A stretch of DNA of 64,000 nt from Aldehydirespirator sp965116865 (GTDB taxonomy: Bacteria > Actinomycetota > Acidimicrobiia > Acidimicrobiales > Aldehydirespiratoraceae): NCBI GenBank assembly GCA_965116865.1, contig OZ220727.1:1984001-2048000 (forward strand), read 5' to 3'. The notes beneath the pieces are model-generated. The model saw nothing but the letters and a program-made list of their open reading frames with translations, was not told the DNA's origin and made no database searches. Positions 54,008-61,004 of the stretch are shown in pieces. Both the position numbers and the translations under genes were made by a program. The stretch's first letter is position 1. Each line of letters begins with the position of its first letter.

Positions 54008-54146
54008 TAGGGGCTGCGCGGATAGGAGTGAGTCCGTCGTGTCGCTGCGGTGTCATTCCCGCTCTTGTTCGCTGCGCTCACGGGCCGCTCGGGCCACGGC
54101 CTCGCCTGTATGGGCCGCGTCGCTCCCGCCTATTCGCTCGGCCTCT
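54008..54146 (+). repeat. Dispersed repeat element copy E
   Basis: This is a full-length copy close to A and B: GGCTGCGCGGATAGGAGTGA, then CGTCGTGTCGCTGCGGTGTC, ending TATTCGCTCGGCCTCT. It abuts the IS1380 remnant. Confidence 0.85.
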
Positions 54147-54750
54147 TAGAGTTTGTGCGTCCGGTGTTGTTGTGGTCGGTGATCTGTCGTTCGGCGCGGC
54201 CGCGGCCGCGGTGCAGCGCTTCGATGTAGGCGATGTCGGTGCTGTCGGCGTCGTTGTCGGCGATGTCGGTGACCGGTGCCTGGAAGCGGTGCCCGTCGGC
54301 GTCGGTGGAGTTGAGCTGCGCGCCGCGGTGGGGCAGCTCGCGGCGGGCGATCATGCGGCAGCCGGCAGGGAACTGCGAAAGGTCGGTGTGGTCGGTGGTC
54401 TCGGCGACGTCGGCGCGGTCGAGCAGTTCTTCGCCGTCGGCGCTGATCGCCCGGCGCCAGTGCTTGTCGCCGGCTTCTGTTATGGCCTGTGCGATGTCGA
54501 TGCTGAGGGGGTGCCCGACACAGAACCGCACGCCGCGGGCTCGGCACTCGTTGAGGAACGCCCGTGCGCAGCCCGCGGTGTCGGCTCTGGCGATCACCTC
54601 TGTGCTGTGAGGGTCCACCGGGATCTGGTCGAGGGCCTCTGAGAGGACCTCGACGTGGTCTGCGGCGGTGGCAGAGGGCTCCGCGGGCACAGTGTTCGAC
54701 CCTGAGGCCGTCGTGACCACTGAAGAACCCTTTGATGTGGGGAGCTTCAT
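54130..54750 (-). pseudogene. IS1380-family transposase, central fragment
   Basis: TEVIARADTAGCARAFLNEC, RGVRFCVGHPLSIDIAQAI, DLSQFPAGCRMIARRELPHR and IAYIEALHRGRGRAERQI are the central DDE region of IS1380 transposases. The N- and C-terminal thirds and both element ends are missing; the C-terminus runs into dispersed repeat E. It is inactive. Confidence 0.8.
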
Positions 54751-54813
54751 CGATGCTGTCCATCGAGGACGCGACGTGAGCGAGCCATCGCCGCAAGGTC
54801 GTTAGGTGCGCCT

Positions 54814-55455
54814 GTGAACGATGTCGTCCTGGACACGAGCGTCGTGTCCTTGATGTTCAGCGGTGATCACCTGGGCGAGTACTACAAGACTGAGATCGCA
54901 GGCCTGCGTCCGCTGATCTCCTTCCAGACGCTGGAGGAGGTCTGGTTCGGAGCGTTCAACGGGGACTGGGGCGCACGCCGCAAGAACGACTTGGTCCGTC
55001 ATCTTGAGCAGTACGTCTTCGTATGGCCGACTGAAGAGCTCGTCGAGATCTATGCACAGCTAAGATGTGACCGGCAATCCGCGGGGCGCCGCTTGAGCAG
55101 CGCCGACGCCTGGATAGCAGCTACCGCGTTGATGCTCAGATGCCCGCTGGCATCACATGACCGGGACTTCTCCCACATCTCGGACCTAAGTCTCATTAGG
55201 ATCTCGTCGAGGCCCAGCGCGCACACATCGCCGATCCTTTCGGTGTCGGCATCGATCAGCGCCTCACCCCAGCGGCGCACCGAGACGTTCACCCGATGCC
55301 AGCTGCACCCCAGCTCTTTGGCGATGCCGCTGTGGGGCTGCCCTCGGCCCGACCGGCGCGTCGCCCAGCGCCCCGCTTTTGTGGTCAGCTCCTCGCGCGC
55401 CGACGCGATATCGGGGTCCTGCTCGGTGACGGTCCCCGCCCCACAGCGCGGCTGA
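54814..55455 (+). CDS. PIN-domain toxin, C-terminus replaced by ISL3 sequence
   Basis: GTG 54814 opens a PIN protein: NDVVLDTSVVSLMFSGDHLG (first Asp), SFQTLEEVWFGAF (Glu), RLSSADAWIAATALMLRCPL (Asp) and SHDRDFSHISDLSLI (last Asp) are all present. The active site appears complete. From about residue 130 the frame runs antisense through an ISL3 fragment, adding roughly 80 foreign residues. No antitoxin gene is intact upstream; the sequence there is IS1380 debris. Activity is doubtful, but the core could still fold. Confidence 0.65.
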   Translation: MNDVVLDTSVVSLMFSGDHLGEYYKTEIAGLRPLISFQTLEEVWFGAFNGDWGARRKNDLVRHLEQYVFVWPTEELVEIYAQLRCDRQSAGRRLSSADAWIAATALMLRCPLASHDRDFSHISDLSLIRISSRPSAHTSPILSVSASISASPQRRTETFTRCQLHPSSLAMPLWGCPRPDRRVAQRPAFVVSSSRADAISGSCSVTVPAPQRG

Positions 55456-55803
55456 CCACAACGCCACCGGCGCTTGTGCCACACCAGCCGCGCCGCCCGC
55501 CCGAACGCACCCAGATCCACCAACTCGACCCGGCGCACGCCATGGGACCACAACAGCCCGCCACAGCCCACACAGGGCGGCCCCGGCGCCCGCCGACAGA
55601 TATGCACCCGCAACAGCGCGCCCGCCCCGTCGCTGACGCCGAGCACCTCGACATCGCCCAGTCCCACCAGCAGCTCACAGACGTGCGTAGGGTCGCACTC
55701 CACAGGGATCCTCCAGGTTCTCGGTTGCCTGTCAGCGCCGATTCTGGGGGATCCCTCGCGTTCAGCCGCGGACAGCCACCGCCCTCACCCCACCCTCAAA
55801 CGC
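55200..55803 (-). mobile_element. ISL3-family element, 5' part only
   Basis: The terminal repeat (complement of CGCGTTTGAGGGTGGGGTGA) ends near 55803. The transposase starts at 55703 (MECDPTHVCELLVGLGDVEV) with the zinc-ribbon CVGCGGLLWSHG and the helix-turn-helix GRGQPHSGIAKELGCSWHRV. It ends abruptly at GLDEIL near 55200, where the PIN gene is reached. The catalytic domain is absent. It is the best-preserved N-terminal half among the three ISL3 copies. Confidence 0.85.
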
Positions 55804-55814
55804 GAAGAGTTGGC

Positions 55815-55830
55815 ATTAGCCGATGTTGGC
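55815..55830. repeat. 16-bp direct repeat, right copy
   Basis: Identical to 53990-54005 (ATTAGCCGATGTTGGC). It lies just outside the ISL3 end and upstream of the Fea1-type promoter. Confidence 0.6.
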
Positions 55831-55838
55831 GCAATATG

Positions 55839-55852
55839 TTAGGCTTGCCTAT
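55839..55852 (+). promoter_or_regulatory. IdeR/DtxR-like iron box
   Basis: TTAGGCTTGCCTAT contains TAGGC and GCCTA as inverted arms. It overlaps the promoter, with TATACT starting at 55853. This is the expected site for an iron-dependent repressor ahead of an iron-uptake gene. Confidence 0.6.
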
Positions 55853-55884
55853 TATACTTTCTTAAGCCTACGAAAGGACCGACT

Positions 55885-57066
55885 ATGCAGCGCTTCTCCT
55901 CCCGCCTTATGACGACCGCCTTCATCGCCGCGGTCGTCGCCGCTGGGTGCAGCGGCACCGACGACGGTGCCGCCGTCCGCGAGATCAACGAAGGCTCGGA
56001 GTCGGTCTCAGCGTCGGCATCCGGCACCGGCTCAGCGTCCGGATCGGCCAGCGGGTCGGCATCAGCCACCGCAACCGGCGCCGACAGCGGCACCGTGTCA
56101 GCGGCCGCCGACGGAAGCTCCCCCGACGACGGCGGCTACGAGTACGCGTCCAATGTCGACTCGCACCGGCTGCTGGTGGCCGACATCTGCGGCATCGGGG
56201 ATCTGCTCGACGCTGGCGACTTCGCCGCAGTCGAGGACATCTACCGGAACGGCAAGAACTCGGTGAAGAGCGACGGCTCCATCCGCACCATCGGCGGCTT
56301 CGCGGCGGGCGAAGGCAAGGAGCACGGGCTTGACACCTACTACGGCACGCCCGCCCCTCTCGACGACTTCGTGACAGCCGCCCTGCAGGGCACGGGAATG
56401 TTCGAGGGCCAGAGCAACGGTGTGCGGTCCCAGGGAGTGGAGAAGGGCATCCAGAACCAGGTGATGGTCGCCTATGCGGTGCATGAACTCTACACCGCCC
56501 TGGGCAAGGCCCAAGAAGGCAACTTCGATGTGGCCAGCGGCGCGGTGCACAACTGGGACGAGGGCTGGGCCTTCTTCCACGGCACCGAGCCGGGCTGCGC
56601 GCCCTACGCCACCGGCAACAAGCGAGCCGGCAACTTCGGCACCGTCGGCGCGGACGGTGAGACGGCGCGGGCCAACGAACAGATCCTGGCCGCCATGATC
56701 GAAGGCCGCGACGCCCTCGTCTCCGGGGACGCCGCCGCCGCCGAGTCCGCCGCCACGGAGGTGATCCGGAACCTGGCCATCACCTACTCGCAGGCCGCGA
56801 TCCGCTACGCCAGCCTCATCGAGGGCGACCTGGCCGACGGCAACGACGCCAAGGCCAAGGAGCATCAGGCCGAGGGCTTGGCCTTCTGGCGGGTGGTCGA
56901 GGCCTACATGGTCGCCGCCGGCGCCGATTCCGGCGCCATGGACGCGATCTTCAATCTGAACAATCCCCCGGGCGCCAACGGGTCCGGCGCTGAGGCGCGC
57001 GCCGCGCTCCAGCCTGCGTGGAACGCCCTGGGTATCGCTGCGAGCGACATCGGCTCCCTCAAATAG
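55885..57066 (+). CDS. Fea1-type low-iron-inducible periplasmic lipoprotein
   Basis: A 393-residue lipoprotein: MQRFSSRLMTTAFIAAVVAA then GCSG gives the lipobox. A Ser/Gly/Ala-rich linker (residues 35-80) precedes a domain with HNWDEGWAFFHGTEPGCAPY and LDTYYGTPAPLDDFV, which matches my recollection of the Fea1 family (iron-deficiency-induced secreted proteins of algae and bacteria). ATG 55885 follows AAAGGA. An iron box lies upstream and a strong hairpin terminator downstream, so it is a single-gene unit probably induced when iron is scarce. Iron binding at the cell surface is inferred. Confidence 0.75.
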   Translation: MQRFSSRLMTTAFIAAVVAAGCSGTDDGAAVREINEGSESVSASASGTGSASGSASGSASATATGADSGTVSAAADGSSPDDGGYEYASNVDSHRLLVADICGIGDLLDAGDFAAVEDIYRNGKNSVKSDGSIRTIGGFAAGEGKEHGLDTYYGTPAPLDDFVTAALQGTGMFEGQSNGVRSQGVEKGIQNQVMVAYAVHELYTALGKAQEGNFDVASGAVHNWDEGWAFFHGTEPGCAPYATGNKRAGNFGTVGADGETARANEQILAAMIEGRDALVSGDAAAAESAATEVIRNLAITYSQAAIRYASLIEGDLADGNDAKAKEHQAEGLAFWRVVEAYMVAAGADSGAMDAIFNLNNPPGANGSGAEARAALQPAWNALGIAASDIGSLK

Positions 57067-57083
57067 TCGCGAGACCAGGGCGC

Positions 57084-57119
57084 GGCGTCCCGGCGGTTCA
57101 TGCACGCCGCCGGGACGCC
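57084..57119 (+). terminator. Strong hairpin terminator after the Fea1-type gene
   Basis: GGCGTCCCGGCGG and its exact complement CCGCCGGGACGCC flank a ten-base loop 18 bp after the stop. There is no T-run, as is usual in high-GC actinobacteria. Confidence 0.75.
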
Positions 57120-57210
57120 TGCTCTCTCAAGCAGGCCTCTAGTGTCCTGAGTGGAGAATTCGTTGTAGATGTGTGGCTGTGGTCTCGAGGATCTCGTCGG
57201 CGGTCTTGCG

Positions 57211-57318
57211 CCATGTGAAGGGTCCGGGGTCGTGGTTCCAGTCGTCCGCCGACGAGCGCCCACGCCGCCGCACCGGAAGCACCCATGTGAAGGGTCCGGG
57301 GTCGTGGTTCCAGTCGTC
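57211..57318. repeat. Repeat-insert-repeat locus 9 (36/36/36 bp)
   Basis: Exact copies at 57211-57246 and 57283-57318 flank a 36-bp insert (57247-57282) inside the IS630 transposase. Confidence 0.95.
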
Positions 57319-57367
57319 GGCTCGGGCGTTGATGGAGTCTTGGAGGTCGGCGACGCTGGTGCGGGCG

Positions 57368-57558
57368 CCGCGGCGCAGCTGTTCGGCGGTGGGTTCCGGG
57401 GACCGACGCTCCGCCAACCCCCACCGCGGCGAAAGCCCCCGCGGCGCAGCTGTTCGGCGGTGGGTTCCGGGGACCGACGCTCCGCCAACCCCCACCGCGG
57501 CGAAAGCCCCCGCGGCGCAGCTGTTCGGCGGTGGGTTCCGGGGACCGACGCTCCGCCA
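57368..57558. repeat. Repeat-insert-repeat locus 10, three repeats (49/22 bp, 71-bp period)
   Basis: Three copies start at 57368, 57439 and 57510, with identical 22-bp inserts. The same three-repeat form with identical inserts is seen in IS110 at 3061. Confidence 0.92.
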
Positions 57559-57655
57559 GGTTCGTCGAAGAGCTGTAGGTGGGGGTGAGGTGGAGCTTGA
57601 TGCGGGGGTGGCGCACCAGCCGGCGCTGTGTGGCGGAGGTCTTGCGGGTGGAGGC

Positions 57656-57761
57656 GTTGTCGAGCGCGATGCGCGTGTCGAGGTTTGCGGGTCGCGTCCG
57701 TTCCATCCGTGTCTCCCCACGCTGGAAGTTGTCGAGCGCGATGCGCGTGTCGAGGTTTGCG
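57656..57761. repeat. Repeat-insert-repeat locus 11 (34/38/34 bp)
   Basis: Exact 34-bp copies at 57656-57689 and 57728-57761 flank a 38-bp insert. The period is 72 bp. Confidence 0.93.
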
Positions 57762-58228
57762 AGGATTTCTTTGTCGATGAGGTTCAAGGACTTGCGGGGC
57801 TTCTCTGAGCGGTGGCGCGGCGTCATGGAGGTGATGGCCTTGCCGGTGGCGGCGTGCGGGTCGGCGGCGTGCGGGCCGGCGGTGCCGCAGCGGCGGCGGT
57901 GGTGGGTGCGCCGCGGCGCGGCAGCGGGCATCAAGGGCAGCGTCGGTGCGGTCTATGGCCTGCACGCGGGTTTGTGTGTGGCATTGTACGAAAATTATGT
58001 GAAGGCAGGGGCGGTGCGGTGCAGTCTGTGGTCTGGATGCCGGTCTTCTTGTACGCGCGGCGCGGCGGCCTTCGCCGGGTTCAGATGCAGCCCGTCGACG
58101 CCGCGGGCGGTGTCAACGGGCTGCGGGTCCAGCGACACTTTGAACTCCTCGACGAGGTGCGGCTCGAGCCTGGACGCCCGCCAGGTCTGCGACGCCGCCG
58201 TCTGAGACACGCCCGCCGCGGCAGCCGT

Positions 58229-58326
58229 CCATGTCGACAGGTGCATCGTGTCAGCTTCAGCAACAACCTCGATATGCACGGCCAACAGACCGCGACAACC
58301 GCCCATGTCGACAGGTGCATCGTGTC
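58229..58326. repeat. Repeat-insert-repeat locus 12 (about 24-28 bp repeats, 74-bp period)
   Basis: CCATGTCGACAGGTGCATCG begins both copies (58229 and 58303). The left edges have begun to diverge. Confidence 0.8.
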
Positions 58327-58671
58327 CTCAGGGGTGCTCTCGAGGGTGCGCGCCAGCGCGTCGGCGGCCGCGGCGTCGGTGATCTCGCACGGCGGGCCTG
58401 GCCGCGGGTTGTCGGCCGGCGCGTCGCGGCGGTGTTCAGCGGACCGACGCCGCCACTTGCCCGCCGCCGCCACGTGGCAGCCCAACGTTGCCGCGACCTC
58501 GTTGTTGCAGCGGCCCTCGGCCGCGGCCGCCACGATCCGGCACCGCAGCGCCGGCGCTTGAGCCGGTCTCGGCCGCCGCGGCTGCTGCTGCAGCGTCTCG
58601 CGCTTCTCGCCGTTCAACGCGGCCGCCGCCGGCGGTGTGTGTTGTGCGCCCTTCGCTGTCTCCCGTGGTCG

Positions 58672-59280
58672 TCATCGACAGCGGCACCACCCCCGGCCGC
58701 AACACACACGCGAGGAACCGGCCATTCCAGGCGCTGGGGCGTCCGACGTTCTCTGCACGCGCGGCTGCGGCGCCTGGTCGATGGGGGTGTTGGGTCGGTC
58801 GGGGTGCTGCGCGGTCGAGCACAGCGCCATGAACGCCTTGGCGGCGTCGGCGGTCGTGGGCGCGCCGTTGTCGGAGACCGCCGACAAGATGGGGGTCTCG
58901 TCGCTGTCGGGGAGTTCGCCGACGCCGGGGCTGCCCTCGACGGCGCCGATGAGGTCCTCGGCTTCGAGGGCGTCGCAGAACGCCGTCTGGGTCTGGGCGG
59001 CGGTCTCCTCGGGCGGCACCAGCGCGACGGCCCATCCGCGCGGCGCCGGGTCGATGACAGCAGAGCAGTTCGGCGCGGCCGCGCAGCGCCCGAAGCGGGT
59101 CACGTCCATCCGGCCGGTCGGTGCGTGGCAGCAGTCCGGGACCCCAGATCGGCTGCGACAGCAGCGGCCGCGCCCGGCGGCTGTCGCGCTCGAACAACAG
59201 ACCGGAACCCCGCACCGACAGCAGCAGCAGACGCGCCCAGCGACCATCGCGCTCGAACAACAGACCGGAACCCCGCACCG
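58672..59280 (-). pseudogene. IS481-like integrase-core transposase fragment
   Basis: MDVTRFGRCAAAPNCSAVID, PEETAAQTQTAFCDALEAED and TPILSAVSDNGAPTTADAAK are the rve/DDE core of IS481-like transposases, with the first two catalytic Asp regions kept. After HPDRPNTPIDQA the expected WIE motif with the catalytic Glu is replaced by unrelated residues. The N-terminal side is a 63-bp repeat array interrupted by IS256. It is inactive. Confidence 0.75.
59170..59280. repeat. 63-bp repeat array, left part
   Basis: Units contain CGCGCTCGAACAACAGACCG (59185 and 59248). The array continues beyond the IS256 element at 60672-60820. Confidence 0.85.
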
Positions 59281-60671
59281 GGGGGCGTCCCGTGGCGTGG
59301 TGGACTTTGGGGTTGAGCCTCGGTGGTTAGTTGCCGGCTGTGAGTTCGGCTGTGGCGAGACTATCGCGCTCGGGGTAGAGCAGGCTCATGGAGTCCTCTG
59401 AGAGGTAGCGCCGGTCGCTGGCCTGCCACTCGTCGTGGAGGTCGGCGAGGATGGCTCCGACCAATCGGATGGCGGAGGCCTCGTTGGGGAAGATCCCCAC
59501 GACGCGTGATCGTCTCTTGATCTCCTTGTTGATGCGTTCGAGGGGGTTGGTGGACCGGATCTTTTGCCAGTGGGCCTTGGGGAACGCGGCGAAGGCCAGC
59601 ACCTCGGCTCTGGCTGTGTCCATCAGCGGGCCCGCTTTGGGGAAGCTGGCGGCGAGTTGGGTGGTGACTTGGTCCCAGGCGGCGGTGACGGCGTCGGTGT
59701 CGGGTTGAGCGAAGATCGTGCGGAACAAGGCGGCGGCCATGTGCTGGTGGCTGCGGGGCACCACCGCCAGCAGGTTCCGGATGAAATGCACCCGGCAACG
59801 CTGTCTGGCGGCGCCCTGGAACCAGCGGTCGGCGGCTGCGGCGAGCCCGCGGTGAGCGTCGGAGATCACCAGGCGCGCCCCGGTGAGGCCCCGGTCGCGC
59901 AAAGACCCCATGAACTGCTGCCAGAAGGCTTCGCTCTCGCTGTCGCCGACGTCACAGCCCAGGACCTCACGATTGCCGTCTGAGGTGATCCCGGTGGCCA
60001 CCACCGTCGCCATCGACGCTGGCTGGGCGACGCTGTTGCGCACATTGAGGTAGGTGGCGTCCAAGTAGACGTAGGGGAACTCGATGTGGTCCAGGCGCCG
60101 GCTGCGGAAGGCCTCCACGCCCTCGTCGAGGCCCGCACAGATCCGCGACACCTCCGACTTGGAGATGCCCGACTCCGCTCCCAGCGCGGCCACCAGGTCG
60201 TCCACCGAGCGGGTGGACACCCCAGCGACGTAGGCCTCCATGATCACCGCATACAGCGCCCGGTCGATGCGCCGGCGCGGCTCGAGCACCGACGGCATGA
60301 AGCTGCCCTTGCGCAGCTTGGGGATCTTCAGCTCCAGATCCCCCGCCTGGGTGGCCAACAGGCGGCCGCGGTGCCCGTTGCGCGCCGTCGTGCGGGTCTC
60401 GCTGCGCTCATAGCGGCCCGCTCCGATCGCCGCGGTCGCCTCGGCCTCGATCAGCTCCTGGAGCACCAACACCACCGCCTCACGGATCAGCTCCGCGCCA
60501 CCTGAGGCGCGGAAGGTCTCCAACAGCTGCGCTGTGGCAGTATCAGACAGGGTCATCGGTGTGTCCTCCTCGATGAGTCGGTGATGTCTTCTCACCGAGG
60601 ACCACGCCGATGGCCCCCCTACAGGTGGACCCTCCCAGCTACCTCAATTTCCACCACCCGGTGGGACGCTG
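59281..60671 (-). mobile_element. IS256-family element, intact, with target-site duplication
   Basis: The inverted ends GCGTCCCGTGGCGTGGTGGA (left, from 59285) and the complement of GCGTCCCACCGGGTGGTGGA (right) bound a 1391-bp element. CCCCGCACCG stands directly outside both ends (59271-59280 and 60672-60681), an 8-10 bp target duplication. The insertion split the 63-bp array. Confidence 0.9.
59327..60556 (-). CDS. IS256-family (Mutator-type) transposase
   Basis: A full-length DDE transposase of 409 residues, starting at ATG 60556 (MTLSDTATAQLLETFRASGG) behind GAGGAGG. Domain signs: DLELKIPKLRKGSFMPSVLE, YVYLDATYLNVRNS (first Asp), DGNREVLGCDVGDSESEAFW, GLTGARLVISDAHRGLAAAA (second Asp), RCRVHFIRNLLAVVPRSHQH and the C-terminal STNPLERINKEIKRRSRVVG, which holds the catalytic Glu. 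Ends, target duplication and frame are all intact, so the element may be active. It inserted most recently among the elements in this cluster. Confidence 0.93.
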   Translation of the reverse strand: MTLSDTATAQLLETFRASGGAELIREAVVLVLQELIEAEATAAIGAGRYERSETRTTARNGHRGRLLATQAGDLELKIPKLRKGSFMPSVLEPRRRIDRALYAVIMEAYVAGVSTRSVDDLVAALGAESGISKSEVSRICAGLDEGVEAFRSRRLDHIEFPYVYLDATYLNVRNSVAQPASMATVVATGITSDGNREVLGCDVGDSESEAFWQQFMGSLRDRGLTGARLVISDAHRGLAAAADRWFQGAARQRCRVHFIRNLLAVVPRSHQHMAAALFRTIFAQPDTDAVTAAWDQVTTQLAASFPKAGPLMDTARAEVLAFAAFPKAHWQKIRSTNPLERINKEIKRRSRVVGIFPNEASAIRLVGAILADLHDEWQASDRRYLSEDSMSLLYPERDSLATAELTAGN

Positions 60672-60820
60672 CCCCGCACCGACAGCAGCAGCAGACGCGC
60701 CCAGCGACCATCGCGCTCGAACAACAGACCGGAACCCCGCACCGACAGCAGCAGCAGACGCGCCCAGCGGCCATCGCGCTCGAACAACAGACCGGAACCC
60801 CGCACCGACAGCAGCAGCAA
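60672..60820. repeat. 63-bp repeat array, right part
   Basis: Two full units and part of a third continue the array from the left of IS256. The 63-bp period is close to, but distinct from, the 71-75 bp loci, and no separate insert can be defined. Confidence 0.85.
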
Positions 60821-60822
60821 CG

Positions 60823-60928
60823 GCGCTAGATCCGCAGGATCGCGTAGTTGGTGTCGCCTCGGGGCGGGCGACGTGCTCGCCGGCCGAGCAGGTGGCAGCG
60901 CTGTATCCGCGGGATCGTGTGGTTGGTG
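60823..60928. repeat. Diverged repeat-insert-repeat locus 13 (31/44/31 bp)
   Basis: Copies at 60823-60853 and 60898-60928 share GATCG and GTTGGTG blocks but differ at about five places. The period is 75 bp. It looks like an old event of the same kind. Confidence 0.6.
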
Positions 60929-61004
60929 GGAGTTTCATAGAGGAATATTGGGGAATGCATGAGAGTGTGGGGTGGATGTCATAGCCCTGTGGGATGCTGT
61001 GTGC

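Larger units (their letters stand above)
57139..58617 (-). pseudogene. IS630-family transposase broken by four repeat-inserts
   Basis: In different frames one can read the helix-turn-helix (EGRCNNEVAATLGCHVAAAG, KWRRRSAEHR), a linker (LESTPEDTMHLST), VSQTAASQTWRASRLEPHLV, the later HPRIKLHLTPTY and the end DDWNHDPGPFTW with KTADEILETTATHLQRILHS. The stop codon lies in the terminal repeat. Four separate repeat-insert loci at 57211, 57368, 57656 and 58229 add 72, 142, 72 and 74 bp and shatter the frame. The DDE core is largely unreadable. Confidence 0.85.
57139..58735 (-). mobile_element. IS630-family element, degraded
   Basis: The left end CTAGTGTCCTGAGTGGAGAA at 57139 is the same as in the MITE at 62671. 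The right end, around 58735, still resembles the MITE right end (CGCGAGGAACCGGCCATT). An IS481-like fragment follows immediately. Confidence 0.7.
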
